Of a DNA stretch of 5,336 bases, positions 1-5,336 are shown in pieces. Position 1 is the first letter of the stretch; each line of letters opens with the position of its first letter. Source of the stretch: Phycisphaerae bacterium (lineage in GTDB: Bacteria; Planctomycetota; Phycisphaerae; Phycisphaerales; SM1A02); contig VGXK01000166.1 in NCBI GenBank assembly GCA_016873355.1, positions 1 through 5,336 of the forward strand, in the 5' to 3' direction. Position numbers and translations under genes: made by a program. Below the pieces are notes generated by a model that saw only the letters and a program-made list of their open reading frames with translations, was not told the DNA's origin and ran no database searches.

Positions 1-499
1 CCTGCGCCGCGTTGCTGCTCGTGCAGCACGCGCCGCCGCGCTCTCCGACGAACGCCTTCACCGCGGCGCTCGAGTTCACGTAGGTGACCGGAATCACGCG
101 CACGGACTCGTCGCCGATCGCGTCGTGAATCTCGTCCCAAGCGGTGATCGCGTCCTCGTAGTCGGCCATGTCCGCCATGCTGCATCCGGCGGAGAGATCG
201 GGCAGGATCACGCGCACCGACTCGTCGGTAAGCATGTCGGCCGTCTCCGCCATGAAATGCACGCCGCAGAAGACGATGAACTGCGTGCCGCGCTTCGGCG
301 CTTCGGCGGCGGCGAGCTGACTCAGCTTCAGGCTGTCGCCGGTGAGATCGGCGTGACGAATGACATCGTCCTGCTGATAGTGGTGGCCGAGGATCAGCAG
401 CCGGTTCCCGAGCTCGCGCCGCCGCGCGGCGATCGCGTCGCCGAGCGAATCGTCGCTCATCGTCAGGTACTTCTCGGGGAGCGAGGGTTGCCAGAGCAT
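1..499 (-). CDS. nadA: Quinolinate synthase NadA, N-terminal 166 residues (cut by left edge)
   Basis: NadA is the cytoplasmic [4Fe-4S] enzyme that condenses iminoaspartate with dihydroxyacetone phosphate to give quinolinate in de novo NAD synthesis. Reading inward from 499, the visible motifs are LPEKYL (residues 7-12), GHHYQQDDVI (38-47), GDSLKLSQLAA (54-64), FCGVHFMAETADML (77-90), PDLSAGCSMADMA (100-112), PVTYVNSSAAVKAF (137-150) and CTSSNAA (159-165). All are typical of the family. Cys106 in the AGCSMAD motif is probably the first cluster ligand; the other two would lie beyond the window. The family is roughly 350-390 residues long, so a little under half is present. I chose the ATG at 497-499 over the in-frame ATG at 458-460 because the segment between them encodes LPEKYL, which homologues also carry. 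Neither start has a clear Shine-Dalgarno sequence. The gene is transcribed away from ispE. The family call is secure; the exact start is less so. Confidence 0.96.
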   Translation of the reverse strand, partial: MLWQPSLPEKYLTMSDDSLGDAIAARRRELGNRLLILGHHYQQDDVIRHADLTGDSLKLSQLAAAEAPKRGTQFIVFCGVHFMAETADMLTDESVRVILPDLSAGCSMADMADYEDAITAWDEIHDAIGDESVRVIPVTYVNSSAAVKAFVGERGGACCTSSNAAQ

Positions 500-742
500 G
501 GAGTCGGCAGTCGATCGATCCGCTCGCGCCCGGTCGGCGCGGGCTTCAATCCTAGGTGGTCGACGGCGGTGCCGGAACGGCTCGAGTGCCACCTGCGGCA
601 CGCGCGCACGAACCGCTCAGGAAGACGGGGTTCTGCGTTTCCTCATTGGACTGAGTAATTTTACTCGGCCCGATGAGTCACTCACCGCACGAGCGAATCG
701 CGTCGTCGATCTAGCGTCCGCCACCGACCGCAGCGCAAGGCC
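500..742. other. Divergent intergenic region between nadA and ispE
   Basis: This 243-base gap separates two divergently transcribed genes, so it should hold promoters for both. The left part (500-640) is GC-rich with no obvious sites. Open frames there do not resemble proteins. The only AT-rich patch is around 640-684 and carries the palindromes listed separately. I could not find a convincing -35/-10 pair on either strand. TTGGAC at 646-651 (plus) lacks a matching -10, and TAAAAT on the minus strand (bases 658-663) lacks a -35. Confidence 0.6.
653..684. promoter_or_regulatory. Candidate operator: two adjacent GAGT/ACTC palindromes
   Basis: GAGTAA-TT-TTACTC (653-666) is a perfect inverted repeat with 6-base arms and a 2-base centre. 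Eight bases later, TGAGT-C-ACTCA (674-684) is a perfect 11-base palindrome. Both contain GAGT followed by ACTC, at different spacing. They lie in the only AT-rich patch of the nadA/ispE divergent region, about 60-90 bases before ispE and about 155-185 bases before nadA. This would suit a dimeric repressor site or a promoter core. No regulator can be named, and short palindromes also arise by chance. Confidence 0.3.
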
Positions 743-1690
743 ATGTCCATCCGTCGCACGATCACCGTTCGTTCGCCCTCGAAGGTGAATCTCGCGCTCG
801 CGGTCGGTGCGCCGTCGCCCGCGCACGGCGGCTTGCATCCGATCTCGAGCTGGATGATCACCGTCGACCTCTTCGACGATCTCACGCTCACGCGACTCGA
901 GGACGACGCACTCTCGATGTACGCGATCCTCTGGGCCGCGGACGCGAAGCGGCGGCGCGAGATCGACTGGTCGATCACGAAGGATCTCGCGGTGCGAGCG
1001 CATCAGGCGCTCGAGCGGCACGCGGGCCGCGAACTGCCCGTCAAGCTCAAGCTCGAGAAGCGGATTCCCGTCGGCGGCGGGCTGGGAGGCGGAAGCTCGA
1101 ACGCCGCGGCGATGCTGCGCGGCGTGAACGAGCTCTTCTCGCTCGGGCTCGAACTCGACGCGCTCGCGACGATCGGCGCGTCGCTCGGCTCCGACGTGCC
1201 GTTCCTCGTGCGCGGCGGGAGCGCGCTCGTGCGCGGCGTGGGCGATTCGCTCGAGCATCACGCGCAGATTCCCGAGCTGGACTTCGTGCTCGTCTTCCCG
1301 GAAGCATCATGCCCCACGGGTCCCGTCTACGGCGCGTTCGATCGATTGCGCCCCGGCGCGTCGCTCGACGACGCGCGCGTGCGCTCGCTGGTCGACGCCA
1401 CGATGCCGGGCGCCGGCCGGCCCGGTTCGCTCGCACACGCGGCGCCTTTCAACGACCTCGCCGCGCCCGCGTTCGAGGTCGCGCCGTCGCTTGCGGCGGA
1501 TGCGCAGCGGATCCAGGCGGTCGTCGAGCGGCCGGTGCATGTGAGCGGAAGCGGATCCACGCTCTTCTTCGTCTGCAACGGGCGCGTGGAAGCGGAGCTG
1601 CTCGCCGAGGCCGTCTCGTCGAAGCTCGAACTTCCCGCGATCGCGGTGCGGCCGATCGCAGCGTCCCCGGTACGCTGCTCGACCCCATGA
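743..1690 (+). CDS. ispE: 4-diphosphocytidyl-2-C-methyl-D-erythritol kinase IspE
   Basis: This cytoplasmic GHMP-superfamily kinase uses ATP to phosphorylate CDP-methylerythritol at the 2-hydroxyl, a middle step of the MEP route to isopentenyl diphosphate. The 315-residue product has the family motifs in order. SPSKVNLALAVG (residues 11-22) contains Lys14, matching catalytic Lys10 of E. coli. The glycine-rich ATP loop PVGGGLGGGSSNAAA is at 109-123. GSDVPF (149-154) contains Asp151, matching catalytic Asp141 of E. coli. The C-terminal GHMP motif VSGSGST is at 267-273. The length is close to normal (about 285-315). A segment of roughly 45 residues after the first motif (about 42-85) is charged and less conserved. 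The ATG at 743 places the substrate motif at its usual distance from the N-terminus. The nearby AAGG lies only 2 bases upstream, so it is not a good ribosome site. This is the first gene of the run; its TGA overlaps the next ATG. Confidence 0.95.
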   Translation: MSIRRTITVRSPSKVNLALAVGAPSPAHGGLHPISSWMITVDLFDDLTLTRLEDDALSMYAILWAADAKRRREIDWSITKDLAVRAHQALERHAGRELPVKLKLEKRIPVGGGLGGGSSNAAAMLRGVNELFSLGLELDALATIGASLGSDVPFLVRGGSALVRGVGDSLEHHAQIPELDFVLVFPEASCPTGPVYGAFDRLRPGASLDDARVRSLVDATMPGAGRPGSLAHAAPFNDLAAPAFEVAPSLAADAQRIQAVVERPVHVSGSGSTLFFVCNGRVEAELLAEAVSSKLELPAIAVRPIAASPVRCSTP

Positions 1691-3507
1691 CGACGAACCC
1701 CTTCGTTCCGGCCGGACTCGACGCCACGCGCTGGGTGAATCTCGATCCGCTCTACCGCGCGTTGCTCGAGCGCCCGCTCAAGTGCGGCGGTTGCCTCGAA
1801 CAGCTCATTCTCGATCGCAGCGAGCTCGACTCGTGCGCGAGCGAAGCGGAGGCGAACGCCTACATCCGCATGACCTGCCACACGGACGACGAGGCGGCCA
1901 AGAAGAGCTACTTTCATTTCGTCGAGCACGTGGATCCGCAGTTGAAGAAGGTCGGATTCGAGCTCGACAAGCGGATCGCCGAGAGTCCGTTCGCGTCGCA
2001 GCTCGACCAGGAGCGCTACGGCGTGCTGCTGCGCGCGCTGCGCCGGAACGTGCAGCTCTTCCGCCCCGAGAACGTGCCGCTCGAAACCGAGGTCACGAAG
2101 CTCGATCAGCAGTACAGCGAAATCAACGGCGCGATGACCGTCGAATTCGACGGCCGCGAGTTGACCATGCCGCAGATGGCTCGCTACCTCGAGGAGACCG
2201 ATCGCAGCGTGCGCGAGAAATCATGGCGCCTCACCGCCGAGCGGCGCCTTCGCGACGCGGAGCGCATCAGCGGCATCTACGACCGCATGCTCGAGCTTCG
2301 CCAGGCGATGGCGAAGAACGCCGGCTTCAGGAACTTCCGCGACTTCCAGCACGAGCGCATGCATCGCTTCGACTACACGCCCGCCGATTGCGAGCGATTC
2401 CACGAGTCGGTGGAGCAGGTGTGGGTGCCGGTGCTGCGGCGCTTGAACGACGAACGCGCCACGGCGCTCGGTCTTCCGGCGCTGCGGCCGTGGGATCTCA
2501 AGGTGGACATTCACGGCCGTCCCCCGCTGCGTCCGTTCAAGGACGCGGACGACCTCGTCGATCGCACTTCGAAGGCATTTCATCGCATGGGCGGCGGGCT
2601 CGGCGAGATGTTCGATTCGCTGCGAGGCGGCGGCTGCCTCGACCTGGATTCGCGCAAGGGAAAGGCGCCGGGCGGCTACCAGTATCAGCGCCAGTATTCG
2701 CGCACGCCGTTCATCTTCATGAACGCGGCGGGACTTCAGCGCGATCTCGAGACGATGGTGCACGAGGCCGGGCACGCGTTCCACTCGATCCTCTGCAAGG
2801 GCGATCCGGTGCTCGCGTATCGCGGCAGCCCGATGGAGTTCGCGGAAGTGGCGTCGATGAGCATGGAGCTGCTCACCTTCCCCGTGCTCGACGAGTTCTA
2901 TTCGGAGGCGGACGCCGATCGAGCGCGGCGCGGGCTGCTCGAGAATCTCGCGACCATGCTGCCGTGGATCGCGCAGATCGATGCGTTCCAGCATTGGATC
3001 TACACGCATCCGGGTCATTCGCGCAGCGACCGCTCCGCCGAGTGGCTGCGACTCACGCAGCGATTCGGCTCCAGCGTCGACTACACGGGATTCGAAGAGA
3101 CGCTCCGCACGAGCTGGCAGCGGCAGCTCCACCTCTTCGGCGTGCCGTTCTATTACATCGAGTACGGAATCGCGCAGCTCGGCGCGCTTCAGTTGTGGCT
3201 GCGTTCGCGGCGCGACTCGGCGTCGGCGCTTGCGGGATACAAGAAGGCCCTTTCGCTCGGCGGCTCCAGGCCGCTGCCGGCGCTCTTCGAGGCCGCGGGA
3301 CTCAGGTTCGACTTCGGTCCGGAGATGATGCGCGAACTTCAGCGCGAAGTGGAGCAGGAGCTCTCGCGCACCGCGTCGAGCGCGGCGCCGACGAACACGG
3401 CGGGCGGCGGCGGTCCGAGCGCCGGCGGCAAACCGGCGTCCGCGCATGACCCGCAGCGACGCGCCGGCGCCGCCAGCGTCACCCGCAAGAGCCCGAACGA
3501 CCGATGA
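1687..3507 (+). CDS. M3-family zinc oligoendopeptidase (PepF-like, M3B)
   Basis: This is a 606-residue metallopeptidase expected to cut short peptides in the cytoplasm; no signal peptide is visible. The zinc site is HEAGH at residues 359-363, with His359 and His363 as ligands and Glu360 as catalytic base. The third ligand is most likely Glu387 in EFAEVASMSMEL (384-395), which matches the M3 pattern. The upstream GGYQYQRQY and TPFIFMN segments (329-346) and the C-terminal FYYIEYGIAQLGALQLW (488-504) with its conserved tyrosines are also family hallmarks. The N-terminal RMTCHTDDE region (61-69) starts the helical lobe. The core resembles the oligoendopeptidase subgroup related to, but distinct from, classical PepF. 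Two oddities are a cluster of four cysteines (33, 36, 50, 64) and a low-complexity tail from about residue 562. The ATG at 1687 is chosen because homology begins just after it and it overlaps the ispE stop as ATGA. The peptide substrates are unknown. Confidence 0.93.
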   Translation: MTTNPFVPAGLDATRWVNLDPLYRALLERPLKCGGCLEQLILDRSELDSCASEAEANAYIRMTCHTDDEAAKKSYFHFVEHVDPQLKKVGFELDKRIAESPFASQLDQERYGVLLRALRRNVQLFRPENVPLETEVTKLDQQYSEINGAMTVEFDGRELTMPQMARYLEETDRSVREKSWRLTAERRLRDAERISGIYDRMLELRQAMAKNAGFRNFRDFQHERMHRFDYTPADCERFHESVEQVWVPVLRRLNDERATALGLPALRPWDLKVDIHGRPPLRPFKDADDLVDRTSKAFHRMGGGLGEMFDSLRGGGCLDLDSRKGKAPGGYQYQRQYSRTPFIFMNAAGLQRDLETMVHEAGHAFHSILCKGDPVLAYRGSPMEFAEVASMSMELLTFPVLDEFYSEADADRARRGLLENLATMLPWIAQIDAFQHWIYTHPGHSRSDRSAEWLRLTQRFGSSVDYTGFEETLRTSWQRQLHLFGVPFYYIEYGIAQLGALQLWLRSRRDSASALAGYKKALSLGGSRPLPALFEAAGLRFDFGPEMMRELQREVEQELSRTASSAAPTNTAGGGGPSAGGKPASAHDPQRRAGAASVTRKSPNDR

Positions 3508-4580
3508 AGCCGGTCATCGTCCTCGGGGCGGGCAAGATCGGCCGCATGGTGGCGCATCTGCTTCAGGGATGCGGCGATTACGCGGTGACGGCCGTCGACA
3601 TCGACGCCGAGTTCCTGCGCGAAACGGAGCGGCTCGCGCCCGGCGCCAAAGTCGCCGAGGCTCGCTTCGACGACGCCGCCGCGCTCGATCGACTGCTGCG
3701 CGGAGCAACGGCGGTCGTGAGCTGCGCTCCGTTTCACTGCAACGAGCTCATCGCCACGCGCGCGAAGGCGGCGGGCGCGCACTACCTGGATCTCACCGAG
3801 GACGTGAGGGTCACCAAGAAGATCAAGACGCTGGCGCAGGGCGCGGGCAGCGCGTTCGTTCCGCAATGCGGTCTCGCCCCCGGATTCATCACCATCGCGG
3901 CGATGCATGTCGTGGAAGGAATGAAGGAGCTGCACGAAGTCACGATGCGCACCGGCGCGCTTCCCGAGCATCCGAGCAACGCGCTGAAATACAACCTGAC
4001 CTGGTCGACCGAGGGGCTCATCAACGAGTACATCCAGCCGTGCGAAGCGGTCGTCGACGGACAGCTGGTGCTGGTGCCCGCGCTCGAGGGACTCGAGCGC
4101 GTGATGATCGGCGGCATCGAGCTGGAAGCGTTCAACACGAGCGGCGGACTCGGCACGCTCGCCGAAACACTTGCCGGCCGCGTGCGCCATCTCAACTACA
4201 AGACGATGCGCTATCCCGGCCACAACGCGGTGATGAAGCTCCTGCTCCAGGATCTTCGCTTTCGCGAGCATCCGAAGGAGCTCAGGCACGTGCTCGAGCG
4301 CGCCGTGCCCGGCACGCAGCAGGACATCGTGGCGATCTTCACCAGCGCCGTCGGCATGAAGGACGGGCGCCTCGCGCAGCGCACCTACGCCAAGATCATC
4401 CGCAACGGCACGATCGGCGGTCATCACTGGACGGCGATCCAGATCACCACCGCCGCCGGCGTCTGCGCCATGCTCGACCTGCTCGCCGGCGGCAAGCTTC
4501 CGTCGAAGGGATTCGTTCGCAACGAAGAGGCGACGTACGCCGACTTCATCGCGAACCGCTTCGGCGTCCATTTCGCGTGA
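3504..4580 (+). CDS. Saccharopine dehydrogenase-family NAD(P)-dependent oxidoreductase
   Basis: The 358-residue protein opens with a Rossmann fold: VIVLGAGKIG (residues 4-13) gives the GxGxxG dinucleotide loop. TAVDID (29-34) ends the second strand in an acidic residue, which usually means NAD rather than NADP. The central and C-terminal catalytic lobe has QCGLAPGFI (121-129), RTGALP (149-154), KYNLTWSTEGLINEY (162-176), AFNTSGGLGTL (209-219), NYKTMRYPGH (231-240) and AIQITTAAG (311-319). These are characteristic of the saccharopine/lysine dehydrogenase superfamily. At 358 residues it is nearer the size of lysine 6-dehydrogenase (about 385) than of fungal saccharopine reductase (about 450). 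The substrate could be lysine, saccharopine, carboxynorspermidine or another amino acid, so I give no gene name. The start overlaps the peptidase stop as ATGA. AAGAG (3487-3491) lies about 12 bases upstream, somewhat far for a ribosome site. It is the last gene of the run. Confidence 0.92.
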   Translation: MKPVIVLGAGKIGRMVAHLLQGCGDYAVTAVDIDAEFLRETERLAPGAKVAEARFDDAAALDRLLRGATAVVSCAPFHCNELIATRAKAAGAHYLDLTEDVRVTKKIKTLAQGAGSAFVPQCGLAPGFITIAAMHVVEGMKELHEVTMRTGALPEHPSNALKYNLTWSTEGLINEYIQPCEAVVDGQLVLVPALEGLERVMIGGIELEAFNTSGGLGTLAETLAGRVRHLNYKTMRYPGHNAVMKLLLQDLRFREHPKELRHVLERAVPGTQQDIVAIFTSAVGMKDGRLAQRTYAKIIRNGTIGGHHWTAIQITTAAGVCAMLDLLAGGKLPSKGFVRNEEATYADFIANRFGVHFA

Positions 4581-4613
4581 CCGACGAAAGGCCCGCGAAG
4601 TCCCGGACCGACT

Positions 4614-4634
4614 GCGTGAACTGCGCCCTCACGC
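4614..4634. terminator. Weak candidate hairpin between convergent genes
   Basis: GCGTGA (4614-4619) and TCACGC (4629-4634) form a perfect 6-bp stem with a 9-base loop. It sits in the 63-base gap between the dehydrogenase stop (4580) and the stop of the minus-strand small gene (4644). A longer-range AGGCC/GGCCT pair (4589-4593 with 4641-4645) encloses it. The position suits a bidirectional terminator. However, the stem is short and no T-run follows on either strand, so it is not a standard intrinsic terminator. Confidence 0.25.
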
Positions 4635-4643
4635 GCCAATGGC

Positions 4644-4847
4644 CTACTGCGCGAAGGTCCCGCTGATCTCGAGTCCGCCCATCGCGTCGAGCACATGGGT
4701 GGTCGCGAGAAGGAGAACGAACGCCGCCGGGCCGAGACGCACGAGCGCCCAGTCGTCGCCCGGAACCACGAACACGAGGATGTTGTTCGTCACCCGCGGG
4801 ATGATCCCCGAGATGAACCTCATCCTGAACGCGTCGCCGTGCTCCAT
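4644..4847 (-). CDS. Small hypothetical protein (67 aa), probably membrane-associated
   Basis: I do not recognise this protein. The case for it being real is its codon use: about 60 of 67 codons end in G or C, with the ATC, CTC, GTG, GCG, GAC and TTC preference of the neighbouring genes. That bias fades upstream of the ATG at 4845-4847. GGTGGGA about 4 bases before that ATG could serve as a ribosome site. An in-frame ATG at 4821-4823 would give 59 residues. The product has a short charged N-terminus, then IIPRVTNNILVFVVPG (residues 15-30) and DDWALVRLG (31-39). The hydrophobic run AAFVLLLATTHVL (41-53) follows, before a polar end in EISGTFAQ. One transmembrane helix (about 34-56) is likely, with a possible second shorter hydrophobic segment at 23-29. 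It converges with the dehydrogenase gene and diverges from the decarboxylase gene. Function is unknown. Confidence 0.65.
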   Translation of the reverse strand: MEHGDAFRMRFISGIIPRVTNNILVFVVPGDDWALVRLGPAAFVLLLATTHVLDAMGGLEISGTFAQ

Positions 4848-5006
4848 CGTGTCCCACCGACGATCGGCGAGGGCTGCTGCGCCCATCGATTCAAGATCGG
4901 CCCTTCGACTCGCTCGCCGGTACCATGAAAATCCCGCATCAAGTCGCCGATTTTCACGGTGCGGCATGATCGCTCGCGAACAGCGAATCAACTCCTGGCT
5001 CGAACC
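4848..5006. other. Divergent intergenic region between the small gene and the decarboxylase
   Basis: This 159-base gap lies between a minus-strand gene starting at 4847 and a plus-strand gene starting at 5007. Its centre (4922-4960) is AT-rich and palindromic relative to the flanks. TTGATG on the minus strand (bases 4937-4942) is a possible -35, but no -10 follows at the right distance. No clear promoter could be assigned on either strand. Confidence 0.5.
4922..4960. repeat. Inverted repeat with 12-bp arms in a divergent intergenic region
   Basis: The left arm ACCATGAAAATC (4922-4933) and right arm GATTTTCACGGT (4949-4960) pair at 11 of 12 positions around a 15-base loop. The single mismatch (A4925 against C4957) becomes a G-U wobble if the minus strand is transcribed, so the hairpin would be continuous in a minus-strand RNA. 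The AT-rich arm ends (GAAAATC/GATTTTC) stand out from the GC-rich surroundings. It sits 74 bases upstream of the minus-strand small gene and 46 bases upstream of the decarboxylase ATG. It could be an operator, a leader structure of the small gene's transcript, or a protein-binding site. Confidence 0.5.
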
Positions 5007-5336
5007 ATGCCTGCGGACCCGATGACGAACGAGAGCATCGATGCATTCGTGACCGACGCCCGCGCGCTCGTCGACTGGATCGCGGAGTACATGCGGCGCG
5101 TGGAATCGCTGCCGGTGCTGAGCCGCGCGAAGCCGGGCGAGGTGCGGGCGTCGTTGCCGGCGCACGCCCCGGATCGCGGCGAGCCGTTCGAGCGCGTGCT
5201 TGCGGATGTCGATCGCGTGATCCTTCCCGGCGTCACGCATTGGCAGAGTCCGAACTTCTTCGGCTACTTCCCGGCGAACGCGAGCGCCCCCGGAATTCTC
5301 GGCGACCTGTTGAGCGCCGGACTCGGCGTGCAGGGA
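5007..5336 (+). CDS. Group II PLP-dependent decarboxylase, N-terminal 110 residues (cut by right edge)
   Basis: This is the start of a pyridoxal-phosphate amino-acid decarboxylase of the aromatic-L-amino-acid/tyrosine decarboxylase type. Such enzymes convert amino acids to amines and CO2 in the cytoplasm. The N-terminal helix region (residues about 8-38) leads to the diagnostic PGVTHWQSPNFFGYFPAN (74-91) and then GILGDLLSAGLGVQG (96-110). This matches the segment of DOPA decarboxylase that contributes to the active-site entrance (GVTHWQ...YFP). The PLP-binding lysine lies off the window, so substrate and activity cannot be judged. The family is usually about 470-500 residues long, so roughly a fifth is present. 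Two in-frame starts exist, 5007 and 5022, and neither has a clear Shine-Dalgarno sequence. I took the longer one. The minus-strand small gene separates it from the dehydrogenase, so it is probably its own transcription unit. Confidence 0.92.
   Translation, partial: MPADPMTNESIDAFVTDARALVDWIAEYMRRVESLPVLSRAKPGEVRASLPAHAPDRGEPFERVLADVDRVILPGVTHWQSPNFFGYFPANASAPGILGDLLSAGLGVQG

Noticed and set aside
646..676. TTGGAC as a -35 box for ispE
   Set aside because: No acceptable -10 hexamer lies 16-19 bases downstream, so it is not reported as a promoter.
1100..1102. Asn120 in place of Asp in the IspE GGGSSD/N motif as a possible lost residue
   Set aside because: GGGSSN also occurs in E. coli IspE as I recall it, and the catalytic Lys and Asp positions are intact.
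1309..1686. Open-frame extension of the M3 peptidase upstream of 1687, inside ispE
   Set aside because: The translation is arginine/alanine-rich with no peptidase similarity and overlaps the conserved C-terminal half of ispE. Homology begins after the ATG at 1687.
2221..3447. 408-codon minus-strand open frame opposite the peptidase
   Set aside because: Long antisense frames are expected in GC-rich coding DNA, and this one has no recognisable motif.
1782..3449. 555-codon open frame on the plus strand overlapping the peptidase
   Set aside because: It is Arg/Ala-rich low-complexity translation in the +2 frame of a high-GC gene, with no motifs. The M3 frame carries the HExxH site.
3339..4571. 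410-codon minus-strand open frame opposite the dehydrogenase
   Set aside because: It mirrors the strongly conserved dehydrogenase frame, and its composition is typical of an antisense shadow.
4848..5240. Upstream in-frame extension of the small minus-strand gene to 198 codons
   Set aside because: The extension runs antisense through the decarboxylase coding region and its codon bias is unlike the 67-codon part. The start near 4847 is preferred.
1..5336. Mobile element, CRISPR array, tRNA/rRNA, toxin-antitoxin pair or novel defence-like cluster
   Set aside because: There are no spaced direct repeats, transposase or recombinase motifs, or cloverleaf-like segments. Five of the six genes belong to ordinary metabolic families.

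Overview
This is a high-GC bacterial segment in which nearly every base is coding. It holds six protein genes, two of them cut by the window edges. All five large genes belong to recognisable families, and their third codon positions are strongly G/C. The IspE and M3-peptidase sequences look most like those of Planctomycetota, perhaps the Phycisphaerae. That placement is an impression from remembered family sequences, not a computed result. Shine-Dalgarno sequences are weak or absent at most starts.

Layout. Bases 1-499 (minus) hold the N-terminal part of quinolinate synthase NadA (NAD biosynthesis), whose C-terminal half lies off the left edge. Bases 500-742 are a divergent intergenic region with an AT-rich patch carrying two adjacent GAGT/ACTC palindromes. 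Bases 743-4580 (plus) are a tight three-gene run: ispE (MEP isoprenoid pathway kinase), an M3-family oligoendopeptidase, and a saccharopine-dehydrogenase-family oxidoreductase. Both junctions are 4-base ATGA overlaps, so the three are almost certainly one translationally coupled transcript. Bases 4644-4847 (minus) hold a 67-codon open frame with the codon bias of a real gene; it probably encodes a small membrane protein, and it converges with the dehydrogenase gene. Bases 4848-5006 form a second divergent intergenic region with a 12-bp-arm inverted repeat. From 5007 to the right edge (plus) lies the start of a group II PLP-dependent decarboxylase (aromatic-L-amino-acid decarboxylase type).

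How the genes work together. NadA and IspE are core biosynthetic enzymes, the M3 peptidase degrades oligopeptides, and the dehydrogenase and decarboxylase act on amino acids or related compounds. No shared pathway is evident beyond a loose peptide and amino-acid theme. I see no mobile element, CRISPR array, tRNA or rRNA, and no convincing undescribed multi-gene system. The items most worth a second look are the small antisense gene, the two palindromic intergenic patches, and the odd N- and C-terminal segments of the M3 peptidase.
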